From contig CM043799.1 in assembly GCA_023974075.1 (NCBI GenBank), positions 3,294,428 through 3,358,427 on the forward strand: 64,000 nt of DNA. Direction: 5' to 3'. This DNA is from Chaenocephalus aceratus (taxonomy: Eukaryota > Chordata > Actinopteri > Perciformes > Channichthyidae). Made by a program: the position numbers and the translations under genes. Of the stretch, positions 1 through 8,689 are shown in pieces (the stretch's first letter is position 1; each line of letters opens with the position of its first letter). The notes beneath the pieces are model-generated. The model searched no databases, had not been told where the DNA came from, and saw only the letters and a program-made list of their open reading frames with translations.

Positions 1-73
1 ATCTCCAGGGGACGACGGTTTTGGAACAGAGTTCTATAAATGTTTTAAAGAACAGCTTTCACCATATTTACTG

Positions 74-1411
74 TTGTTATTCTATGAAATATTAGAATCT
101 GAAGCCATGCCTCCCTCCATGAGCAGGGCCATTATTTCATTGTTGCCTAAACCGGGCAAAGATCCTTCTTTGATGGGTAACCACCGTCCTTTAAGCCTTT
201 TAAACTGTGACTACAAGATTCTAGCCAATATACTGGCACTCCGTTTGGAGAAGGTGGTTCCATCTATAGTGCATCTGGACCAAGTAGGTTTCATTCCAGG
301 CCGCCAGTCCTCAAATAACATGAGGAGGGTTTTTCAGAATATCCTAGAAGCAAGCTCCAGCAATTTGCCAATGATTGCAGCATCACTAGATGCTGAGAAA
401 GCTTTTGACCAAATAGAATGGGCATATCTATTTTACACGCTCAAAAAATGTGGCTTTGGGCCCAAGTTGATTAGCTGGGTAAAGGCTTTGTATAGCGCTC
501 CCTTCTCTTCTGTTAGAACTAATGGATTAATGCAATTCGCCCTAATGGTGACATACATGGTGTGAACATTCATGGACACGACTTCAAATTAAATATGTAC
601 GCTGACGATATACTTCTTACTTTGAGCAATCCAGCACTCTCTATACCCGCAGTTCTTGATATGATACATTTATTTGGCAGCTTCTCTGGACATAAGATAA
701 ATTGGAACAAGAGTGAAGCAATCCCACTTAACTCATATACATATAAGCACAACCTAATGAACACCCCCTTTATTTGGAAAACAAATGGAATGAGGTATTT
801 GGGAATTAACATCGTCTCTCCTATCTCCAAAATCTTTAGCCTTAACGGCCCTGCTATTTTCCAGTCCATTAAAGAGGACATCAACAAATGGATGGCCATA
901 CCACTTTCTCTATGGGGCAGAGCAGAAACCTTGAAAATGAATGTTCTCCCAAGGCTCTCTCATTATCTCCTCTATCCCTCTTGAATTCCCACTAAAATGG
1001 TTTAAAGATATCAAATCCCTATTCACTCAGTTCCTTTGGAATAATAAAAATCCCAGAATCGCACATAATAAGTTGATCATTCCAAGATCAATGGGAGGTT
1101 TGGGAGTCCCGGATGTATTCCAGTATTATCTGTCCTTCAACGCAAAGTATCCATTATCATGGGCATATAAAAGTGCCTCTCCGGTAGGCAGTTGGCAATG
1201 GCTGGAGCAATCCATCATGTCTGTAAACCAAAAACATATCTCTGGCCTCAATGTGGTACTGCCCAAAACCACCACCCTCAATGGATAATACCATCATCCG
1301 CTTGTTATGCTCTATTGTAAAGCAACTGCACAGGAGACTCAACATAGAGGGGCTCTCTTTACCATCTTGCCCCATTTGGAGTAACCCCTGTCTTTCTGCA
1401 GGAGGAGGCAC
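74..1411 (+). pseudogene. L1-like ORF2 reverse transcriptase, N-terminal piece, broken
   Basis: The piece encodes reverse transcriptase blocks typical of fish L1/Tx1-type elements: ISLLPKPGKDPSLMGNHRPL, VGFIPGRQSSNNMRR and SLDAEKAFDQIEW (first catalytic Asp), then YADDILLTLSNP (the YADD box) in another frame. Between TNGL (about 533) and AIRPNGDIHG the conserved block that normally holds RQGCPLSPLLF is missing, so there is an internal deletion as well as frame changes near 545 and 950. The enzyme cannot be active. Confidence 0.85.
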
Positions 1412-2350
1412 CTTAAAGGTGACATGTCACGCTTTTCCGGTTATTGCCCGTCCCCTTGTGTGTTATGAAGCTTTTTATGCATGTAAACGGTCTGCAGAGT
1501 CAAAACCCTCAAAGTACACCCTGTAGCGAGTAAAACTCTAACACAGAAAATACCTCCCCCAAAAGCCTCGTTGGAGATTTCTCAGTTTCCATTGTTTACT
1601 TCCTGCCCCGTGTGACGTGGCTGCACCGTGCAACGTCACTTCTTCTGCTGATTGGTCCAAATTGACCAATCCACGGACTTCCTCACACAGTCAGTGCTGC
1701 AGGCAGCTCTGCTGATCTCTCCTCCCTGGCTGCAGGCTGATAACAGACAGTTGGGATCGCGGCGAAATTCTCTCTGCAGACCCATTCTCACAGCGTTTAT
1801 CAACCTTTTTCTTACTCAATATCAAGCCACACTTATTGTTTTTACTTCGGCTGTGACTTTGTGTGTGCTCAGGGTGAGTTTGGCTGTGTTTCGCTGTGTA
1901 TCGCTAAACAAGGAAACAACACCTCCACGGAGCTTAGCGCGATTCACAACGTGAAAGAATCGGACGTTGTGAATCGCGCTGAGCTCCGTGGAGGTGTGAT
2001 TTCCTTGTTTAGCGAACAATAAGTGTGGCTTGATATTGAGTAAGAAAAAGGTTGATAAACGCTTTGAGAATGGGTCTGCAGAGAGAATGTTGCCGCGATC
2101 CCAACTGTTATCAGCCTGCAGCAGGGAGCAGAAATCAGCTGAGCTGCCTGCATAGAGTGTGTGTGTGAGGAAGTCCGTGGATTGGTCAATCGGAGCACAC
2201 TGGGCTCACAGGGAGGGGGGGGCAAGAGCTGCAACGAGCCGTTTAGTGGAGAGAGTGAATACAGGTACTTTACAGGATGCTGGATCCAAAACAATGTGAG
2301 TTTGGAACATTGCACAGTATAAATCTATTCTAGTAGACCTCAACAATGGA
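1412..2350. repeat. Foldback (palindromic) element inserted in the LINE
   Basis: Two arms of about 300 bp meet at an 11-base loop near 1957. The 50 bases on each side (TCGCTAAACAAGGAAA..., TTCCTTGTTTAGCGA...) are near-perfect inverse copies. The outer parts match as well: CACGGACTTCCTCACACA at about 1672 and its inverse near 2165. The left arm holds about 60 extra bases (1840-1900). The left boundary begins TTAAAGGTGACATGTCACGC, resembling ends of other repeats in this window. The segment CTTACTCAATATCAAGCCAC also occurs in the big foldback at 57.8 kb, so the families are related. Confidence 0.8.
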
Positions 2351-2353
2351 ATT

Positions 2354-3277
2354 ATGATCAGTGGAAATGGCCATGACATGGGACCTTTAAGTAATAATAT
2401 CTGGCAGAGGGCTGGTATTACTACAATTGGACAGATATATAGAGACCAAACCCTTCCATTTCAACAACTCAAAAATCAGTATGGTCTCTCAGACTCATCT
2501 TTTCTATCATATGCACAACTAGCATCTATTATTAGTACAACATGTAAGGAGGGAGCCATGCCTGCTTCATGTATGGAAGAGGACCAGCGCCTCAAGAAAG
2601 CAATCATATCATCCGGTGTGGTCTCTAACATATATAAATTATTATCTAGGGCTGCCCCGAATACCTATTCTCCTGTCCAACTGTCCTGGGAGTATGCCTT
2701 GAATATCTCTCTGTCTGCTTTGCAATGGAACTCCATTTGGAGGTCAGCTATGTTCTCTTCTAAATGTTTAAGATTCAGGATCATACAGTTTAAAATGCTC
2801 AATAGAGCTTACTTCACCCCTGTTACAAAATCCAAGATGGACAATAAACACAGAGACTTATGCTGGCATGAATGTGGCAAGCGAGGTACACTGTTGCACC
2901 TACTCTGGGAATGCCCAGCGGTAAAAACACTTTGGTCAGAAGTAATATCCTTAATGTCTGAATCTTTAAAAGTTAATTTCCCTACATGTCCCATTGCATG
3001 TCTACTGGGTCTCAAGCCAGACAGCAATGTTGCAAGGACTGCCGATCGGCTCTGGACATTGGGCTGTTTAGCCACAAAAAGACTCATCCTACTAAACTGG
3101 AAGGAACGCAAACCAGCCTGCTTCACTAGGGACTCATGGCTGAGGGAGTATCTGGACCTACTGAACATGGAGCGTGCAGCTTCTCTGCTGGGGGATTTTG
3201 AGGGGAGACAGGAGGATTGCGATTCACTGTCCGCAGCCCTCCTATCTGACCCTGTCAATATGGCATCTCCTGTGTAA
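2354..3277 (+). pseudogene. L1-like ORF2 C-terminal piece
   Basis: An open frame of about 300 codons continues the L1-like ORF2 after the inserted foldback. It starts near IWQRAGITTIGQIY and includes the cysteine-rich motif region CWHECGKRGTLLHLLWECP, the usual C-terminal CCHC-like block of L1-type ORF2 proteins. The first ATG (2354) only marks where the insertion ends and is not a real start. The frame ends in a normal stop. Confidence 0.82.
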
Positions 3278-3402
3278 TGTATAATGTATTGTGTATGAAA
3301 TGTCCTATGTATGTCACAATCAGCTGTCTTAGGAAGTCATCCTTGCATTCCCCCCCCCGTTACGTTTTGTTTAGTTGTTTGTTGTTACATGAAAAAAAAA
3401 AA

Positions 3403-4106
3403 ACAGGAACAGCAGCCACAGTACAGGTATCCAACCCATTCTCTACCTCCTCATCCATGTTCACCTCCTTCACCAACAATGCCTTTTCGGGGGCCTGGAC
3501 AAAACGTTCCTTCCACTCTTTCAGCAAGTTCACGTGGTAGGTTTGTTTGTTTTTTTTCTTCTCTGGGTGATTGATCTCATAGGTGACTGGACCCATCTTC
3601 CGTGTGATGACATATGGCCCTTGCCACTTCGTCAAAAGCTTGCTGTTGGATGAGGGCAGCAGTAAAAGGACTTTCTGGCCAGGCTGGAACTCACGATGCC
3701 GAGCTTGCTGGTCATACCAGGTCTTCTGGCTTTTCTGGGCCGAACGCAGGTTGACTTCAGCCTCCTCCTGGTATCCTGCTAACCGATCCCGCATCTCCAG
3801 CACAAACTGCACCACTCCTCTGTCACTTGGAGTGGTCGTAGGAGCCTCCCAGCCTTTTCGGAGTAGGTCCAATGGGCCCTGAACCTCCCATCCATATAGC
3901 AGCTCGAACGGATAGAATCCAGTTGAAGCCTGGGGTACCTCTCGGTAGGCAAGAAGCAGGAATGGGAGCCAGCGGTCCCAGTCCTTACCAGTGTCATCAA
4001 CAAACTTCTGCAGCATCTTCTTCAGTGTCTGGTTGAATCTTTCCACCAGGCCATCAGTCTGCGGGTGATACGGCGTAGTCTTGATCGCCGAGATGCCTAG
4101 TTGTCT
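3403..4106 (-). pseudogene. Integrase C-terminal part, downstream of a stop codon
   Basis: In the same frame as the protease-integrase segment, this part holds the third catalytic acid (the E of VERFNQTLKKML), the conserved LLAYREVPQASTGFYPFELL block and a C-terminal GPF/Y-like region (WQGPYVITRKMGPVTYEI). It ends where LINE poly-A begins: the last codons of the open frame read Phe-Phe-Phe from the poly-A complement, so the true element sequence stops near 3403. Confidence 0.8.
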
Positions 4107-5363
4107 TTAGAAGAGCTGCATCAACCTGGAAGTAAAGTTTGTTCCCTGGTCCGTCAGGATCTCGTCTGATATCCCCACTCTGGAGAACAGCTGTATCAGC
4201 GCACGCAGAACCGATGGGGCAGTGATGGTACGCAGGGGAAAGGCCTCCGGAAACCGGGTGGCGTAGTCACACACAACAAGAATGTACTGGTGTCCCCCAC
4301 TGCTTTTCACCAGAGGGCTGACAATGTCCATGGCAATCCTGCGGAAAGGAGTAGATATGACAGGCAAAGGCTGCAGGAAAGCTCTGTCAGACTTGCGGGC
4401 GGTGCAGGTTTTCTGGCATGTGGGGCATGTGGTGCAATATTTCTGTATATCAGTATACATGGAGGGCCAATAAAAACGTGCGCTGACACGCAGATAGGTT
4501 TTATGGCGGCCAAGGTGCCCGGCCCATGGGATTGTGTGTGCTAGGTGCATGACAAGTGACCTACAGCTAGCTGGGACAACGAGACGTTTGTGGTCATCAG
4601 TAACTGTGTACAAAACATCCTTATCCACCATAAACATTTCCTTTCCCACACACTTTTCATTTCCCTCCTTTACCACTTTAGTGAACAAAGGTTTTAGTGT
4701 GTCATCCACTCTCTGCAACACAGCAATATTTGCTGGTACTACCCACATCTTATCCATCTGTAAACCATCCCTTTCATGAGCCTTTGGCCTTAGCTGCTTC
4801 TCAAAGCGGCGTTGGCGACGTGATTTTCTTGGCCCCTTAGTGCCACCCTCACACAGACTACTGTCTAAGTCTGGGAGTGGTTGGATTCCAGATTTCGCTT
4901 GGGCTCTAGTTACCATTGGGCCAGAAACATTAACATTTACATTCCCATCTTCCCCAGAGTCAGTTTTCACAGAGAGTTCTTTTTCATGCAGCAAGTCCAA
5001 GAGTACTGGTAAATCCCATCCCAGGATTGCATCAACAGGCAAGTTCTGTACCACCCCCACACTCAACAGGTACGATTTTCCATCAATGATCACGGAAACG
5101 TCCGCTTTGGGATACGGATGCTTATCCCCGTGAACACACAAAATGTCTGTTTGTCTGCTGTAGTCCATAGTTCCAATTGGCACAAGACTTTGCTTCACTA
5201 GAGACATGAAGCTACCAGTATCCAACAAAGCAGTGACCTGCTGGCCATTAACAGTGACAGCTTTATAACGTTGAACACGTTCCTCTTGATCCCCAATGGG
5301 CCCCAACTCTGCCCGGGGTGCATAGCAAGCGCCTGTGACCTTAGCTTTGCGTAGGGGACACAC
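4107..5363 (-). CDS. Protease-integrase part of pol
   Basis: The frame overlaps the end of gag in another phase and begins with the rest of the zinc knuckle (CPLRKAKV). An aspartic protease follows (ALLDTGSFMSLV, later AILGWDLP), cutting the polyprotein. A linker then leads straight to the integrase zinc-binding domain (H...H, CTTCPTCQ) and the catalytic core with its first two acidic residues (MDIVSP and LTDQGTNF). The frame ends at a TAA (4107-4109), after which the same frame continues with the rest of integrase, so one nonsense change separates them. No polymerase domain lies between protease and integrase. Confidence 0.83.
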   Translation of the reverse strand: MCPLRKAKVTGACYAPRAELGPIGDQEERVQRYKAVTVNGQQVTALLDTGSFMSLVKQSLVPIGTMDYSRQTDILCVHGDKHPYPKADVSVIIDGKSYLLSVGVVQNLPVDAILGWDLPVLLDLLHEKELSVKTDSGEDGNVNVNVSGPMVTRAQAKSGIQPLPDLDSSLCEGGTKGPRKSRRQRRFEKQLRPKAHERDGLQMDKMWVVPANIAVLQRVDDTLKPLFTKVVKEGNEKCVGKEMFMVDKDVLYTVTDDHKRLVVPASCRSLVMHLAHTIPWAGHLGRHKTYLRVSARFYWPSMYTDIQKYCTTCPTCQKTCTARKSDRAFLQPLPVISTPFRRIAMDIVSPLVKSSGGHQYILVVCDYATRFPEAFPLRTITAPSVLRALIQLFSRVGISDEILTDQGTNFTSRLMQLF

Positions 5364-6381
5364 AGAAGCTTGGCTGCTGGCAGTAATAGCAAATTAAATC
5401 CTTACCAGCTCCTTGTTGGTTTGAGGCAGTGCTAGGATATTCGGAGAACTCTGGTCGATTCTCTCTTTTTGCCGGCCTGGGCTGGAGTGCTGGTTGGGGT
5501 GTGAAAGTGGTTGAGCGTGCAGGTGGTCCTCCTCTGTGAGCGTTGATGTACTGGCACGCCAGCTTGGCAGCCGCAAGACCCTCTGTAGGCTCATGCTCTT
5601 TCACCCAGGTCCTCACCTCCGGTGGGAGTATCCGCAGCATCTGCTCCAAGATGATGGCCTCTGCAATTTCCTCCTTGGTGTGCTGCTCTGGCTGAATCCA
5701 GCGCAGGTAGAGACCTTTAAGGCGATGGTAGGTCTCAATGGGGCTCTCTTCAGACGGTACCACCATGGATCGGAACTGCTGCCGATACGTCTCTGGGGAG
5801 ATGTCGAACTTTGTCAGCAATGCTTCTCTCAGGTTTCTATAGCAGTGGGCTCTCTCCTCGTCCATTACAGTATAGGCCTCCAATGCCTTCCCTGATAGCA
5901 GTGGAACGAGCCGACATGCCCACTCCCTTTCTGGCCACCTCCACTTTTTGGCAATGCGCTCAAACCGCAATAAATAGTTCTCAATGTCCTCACCGCACAG
6001 GTACGGTGGGATTTTCGGCTCCGGATAATGCCTCCACTCAAGCGTTGGCTGATCAGGCTGGCTATCGGCGTCTGATTGAGGCAACGGATTATCAACTGGA
6101 ACAGAAGTCTGCAGGTCTCGGAGCTCTGCCAACAGGAACTCCTCTCGCCTTTGCTGCCCTGATAGAAAGTCTTTCATCAGTGAGAGTAGTTCTGCCCCTG
6201 GTTCACTGGTTGACCCTGAGGCCATAGGAGCTGCTGGGGGCACCCCGGACCTGTCTTCATCATCGTCCTCTGTCTCCCATGGAGATCCCCGCTCTGATTT
6301 GGCAGCCGCGTTTTCCTCCTGCTGCCGACGCAGTCCTGTGCACTGCTTCGCAACGCGGCCCAGCCCTTTCCGACTAGCCAT
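5341..6381 (-). CDS. Gag protein of the LTR retrotransposon
   Basis: The 346-codon frame starts at a true ATG 16 bases past the probable LTR boundary. It has an acidic and Gln-rich N-terminal half, then a capsid-like domain at about residues 130-275 (ENYLLRFERIAKKWRWPE, LLSGKALEAYTVMDEE, LRILPPEVRTWVKE). Spacing and motifs recall the vertebrate SCAN domain, which is thought to derive from the gag capsid of Gmr1-like elements. At the C-terminus the zinc knuckle begins (CYYCQQP) but the frame shifts before the remaining ligands, which continue in the pol frame. Gag would form the intracellular particle coat. Confidence 0.82.
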   Translation of the reverse strand: MASRKGLGRVAKQCTGLRRQQEENAAAKSERGSPWETEDDDEDRSGVPPAAPMASGSTSEPGAELLSLMKDFLSGQQRREEFLLAELRDLQTSVPVDNPLPQSDADSQPDQPTLEWRHYPEPKIPPYLCGEDIENYLLRFERIAKKWRWPEREWACRLVPLLSGKALEAYTVMDEERAHCYRNLREALLTKFDISPETYRQQFRSMVVPSEESPIETYHRLKGLYLRWIQPEQHTKEEIAEAIILEQMLRILPPEVRTWVKEHEPTEGLAAAKLACQYINAHRGGPPARSTTFTPQPALQPRPAKRENRPEFSEYPSTASNQQGAGKDLICYYCQQPSFCVSPTQS

Positions 6382-6397
6382 CCCACTTCTGACACCA

Positions 6398-6690
6398 TGT
6401 GTGACAGGGTTCTATTCGTCCATTCGATACATAGGCTTAGTCGGTTGTTTAAGCTCCAAAAAAACTTTATTTATAATCAGCCACAAAAACATATATACGG
6501 TTCGACAAAAAGGTAAACAGTAAATAAACAAAATCACAGTTGACCAAATTATGTTGTCTGTCCCTTTAACCACATCCTAGCTGTTGCCTTCACTGCAACA
6601 CCCTGCCAAATGACTCTTCCAGGGCCAACACCGTCCCTTTTGTACCCATAGCCCCTCCCCACAGGTTTACCGTCAACCGGTTACACAATT
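6398..6690 (-). mobile_element. Probable 5' LTR of the gypsy-class element (outer edge unresolved)
   Basis: Immediately outside the primer-binding region the sequence starts TGTGTGACAGGG on the plus strand, the expected LTR boundary. No second copy is present at the other side because that end is missing, so the outer limit is a guess; it may extend to about 6850. Confidence 0.45.
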
Positions 6691-7289
6691 ATCTCCAAAC
6701 CACATTGTCAACATAAATGTAATTTCCTCAAACATGAGGAAACTATCCGACCCAAACATACACCGGTTAACTACCTCTTAACACAATCATTCCCCATAAT
6801 TAATAAACGCAAAAGAAAAGGTGGATGTTTTAGTGATGATTTAACCTTATTTATTGACGAACGGAAGAGAGCAGCAAATGTTTGGTGTGTGTGTCGCCGC
6901 TGCGGCTGTCAGTGGCAGAGTCAGTCACTCTGTGATCCGCTCCGTCACAACTTGTCTTTCAAATTTGAAGGAGGGGGAACATTCATCATTAACTCATCAT
7001 TATTCAATAATAAATGAATATGTGAATCATAACAGTGATTGACAGCTGATGATTGTTAATCGTATCATATTCAGTTTAGACAAACATCGATGAGACAGTT
7101 AATTAATGTACTTATTGCAGCAGTCTGCATAGATTTGGTACCCCTGCTGGTCTAAGAGTGAGACAAACTCATTCAGTTATTGTTCAGTTAAAATTCATTA
7201 CATTACGTCTGCCACCTTATATATTTATATTTAAGGCTTTACTGATGTGCCACAATAATATCACCTATGTTATTGAGTTAAAATATTAA
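6691..7289. other. AT-rich stretch, nothing assigned
   Basis: It may contain the rest of the LTR. I see no gene, no clear inverted repeat and no long tandem repeat here. Confidence 0.3.
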
Positions 7290-7427
7290 TATTGTGGCTT
7301 TCCAAGTTAACATTGATTGATATGACTGCGACTAAATCAGCATATACTTCTGCCAGGGGGTGCCACCCCTCAAAATCTTATGCCACCCTCTTGCCACCCC
7401 ATGAATATTTGTCTAGATCCGCCCCTG
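7290..7427. mobile_element. Right end of a hAT-like element
   Basis: The segment ends TCTAGATCCGCCCCTG, the inverse of the CAGGGGCGGATCTAGA start common to fish hAT non-autonomous elements, and is rich in TGCCACCCC repeats like such ends. The matching left end was not found. Confidence 0.5.
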
Positions 7428-7910
7428 CATGTGTGATGAAGCAGGAAATAAAAAGGAACTCACCTTGTGGTATAACCGGCAAGAGAGAAAGCCTTTGAGC
7501 TCCATACTGTTTCAGAAATAATCCTTGATCTAATAATCCTTGATCTAATAATCCTTGATCTAATAATCCTTGCGTTTCATCACCGCAGCATTTTAGACAG
7601 TATGTGCCAGGTCCCGCATGAGCCGGCATAAGATCCGCCCCCTCTTAATTTTTTTATTTAGCCTTTATTTATAAAGGTGAAAATCTCATTGAGACACAAG
7701 ATCTCATTTTTAAGAGAGACCTGTTTATACCCAGAATCAGCACTTTTGAAACAGGAAGTGAAATAGATGGATATGAGGCATGGCTAGAATGGGTGATCTG
7801 TTTGGTTTTTTGACCAAAACACTTCATAGACATGTTTTTTATATGTTTGTATACATCTGAAACCTATGCTATTGCCTAAAAACAGCATGATAGGTGACCT
7901 TTAAAGGATT
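7428..7910 (-). repeat. Dispersed repeat, copy 1 (second copy near 15.64 kb)
   Basis: The block starting GCAGGAAATAAAAAGGAACT and the later GAGGCATGGCTAGAATGGGT recur in the same order at 15,645-16,495. It ends in CATGATAGGTGACCTTTAAA, similar to ends of the repeats at 1416, 10,213 and 16,470. Inside is a 15-base tandem repeat (7517-7574) and an inverse LINE-tail segment (7655-7725). Confidence 0.6.
7517..7574. repeat. Four tandem copies of a 15-base unit
   Basis: The unit AATAATCCTTGATCT is repeated about four times. The related repeat at 15.7 kb has only one equivalent, so the expansion is local to this copy. Confidence 0.85.
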
Positions 7911-8510
7911 GGGAATGATCTTACTGTTTACTGCTAGAACTCACTGCTGAGAATATTTTAGGCTTCTCTGTGGTGGGCTTTTTATGTTTTGTTTAATTTG
8001 GTTCAAATGATGTTTAAATCTTTTTGAATGTTAGGGCACATCTATAAGACTACTCACTTTTTCTTGGATACAGTGTAGATTGCGGCAGTTTTTATTGCTC
8101 CTCATCAGCAACAGTTCAGAATAGTCAAACTCCGCCAGTGTTAGTTCACTCTTTGGAGCCAGAATAGACTCTTTGCTATCCTGGCTCCAAAATGGTAGAA
8201 TGAGCTCCGCATCGATATTAGGACAGAAGAAAGTCTAAAATACCACTTGTTTCCTATGCATCTTGGCCAATAAAAAAAAGAACGTAGCATTTTGGAAAGT
8301 TGTGCTAATTCGAAGCCAATGCAGAAGCACTTACAAACCTGGTTTGGCTTGTTGGAGTCTAATGTACTTGCAAGATCTTGCTGCTTTTAGTTTGTATCTT
8401 CATGGTTGATTGTACTTGTAATCAACCATATCATCTTGGATAAAAGTGTCAGCTGAATTAGATGTAATGTAACTATTATCAAAGTGTATTGATGAGGAAA
8501 ACACACTTAC
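7911..8510. other. Intronic or intergenic sequence left of peropsin exon 6
   Basis: No gene recognised. The part at 8340-8440 (CTAATGTACTTGCAAGATCT...) resembles 17,950-18,020 and is an old dispersed repeat. The peropsin seventh exon was looked for here and not found. Confidence 0.4.
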
Positions 8511-8689
8511 TTTTTGTTGGCAATCACATAAATGCAGGGGTTGTAAAAGGTGGAGGACTTGGCGAAGAGTGGAGCGATGATGGCCATGGCGGCTGGGATT
8601 CTCTTTGGGTCGCCAAATGAAGCCCATAGACACACGATGCTGTACGGAGACCAGGCCACCAGGAACATGACGATCATTACTATCGACAT
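8511..8689 (-). CDS. rrh: Peropsin exon 6 (helices 6-7, retinal lysine, NPxxY)
   Basis: The 179-bp exon starts after TTTGACAG and ends AAA AA|GTAAGT. It encodes helix 6 (MSIVMIVMFLVAWSPYSIVC), the third extracellular loop (WASFGDPKRIPAAM) and helix 7 with the retinal Schiff-base lysine (AKSSTF, K286) and NPCIY. Two bases are left over for the next exon, which should encode a phenylalanine-arginine-rich cytoplasmic tail. I searched the minus strand to the left edge by eye and did not find it. Confidence 0.95.

Larger units (their letters stand above)
1..3402 (+). mobile_element. L1-like LINE, 5' truncated by the window edge, with poly-A tail
   Basis: The plus strand carries the reverse transcriptase and C-terminal part of an L1-like ORF2. 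It then continues past a stop at 3275-3277 through a short untranslated region to a poly-A run at 3391-3402. The element is split by a foldback repeat between about 1412 and 2350. Just past the poly-A the minus-strand integrase of an LTR retrotransposon begins abruptly, which suggests the LINE landed inside that element. Its own 5' end lies left of the window. Confidence 0.85.
3403..6397 (-). mobile_element. Ty3/gypsy-class LTR retrotransposon, Gmr1-like order, truncated
   Basis: Reading from the right on the minus strand: LTR end, primer-binding region (TGGTGTCAGAAGTGGGAT), gag, protease, integrase, then an abrupt end at the LINE poly-A. There is no reverse transcriptase or RNase H between protease and integrase. 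That is the Ty1/copia-like order described for Gmr1-type gypsy elements of fish and other deuterostomes, in which reverse transcriptase follows integrase. The missing part probably lies left of the window, beyond the LINE. The reading frames carry a frame change and a stop, so this copy is dead. Confidence 0.8.

Noticed and set aside
2354..2360. ATG at 2354 as the start of a host gene
   Set aside because: The frame is the C-terminal part of an L1-like ORF2 that continues from before the inserted foldback.
3583..6227. Several plus-strand frames of 80-140 codons across 3.5-6.3 kb
   Set aside because: They are antisense shadows of the gag and pol frames on the minus strand.
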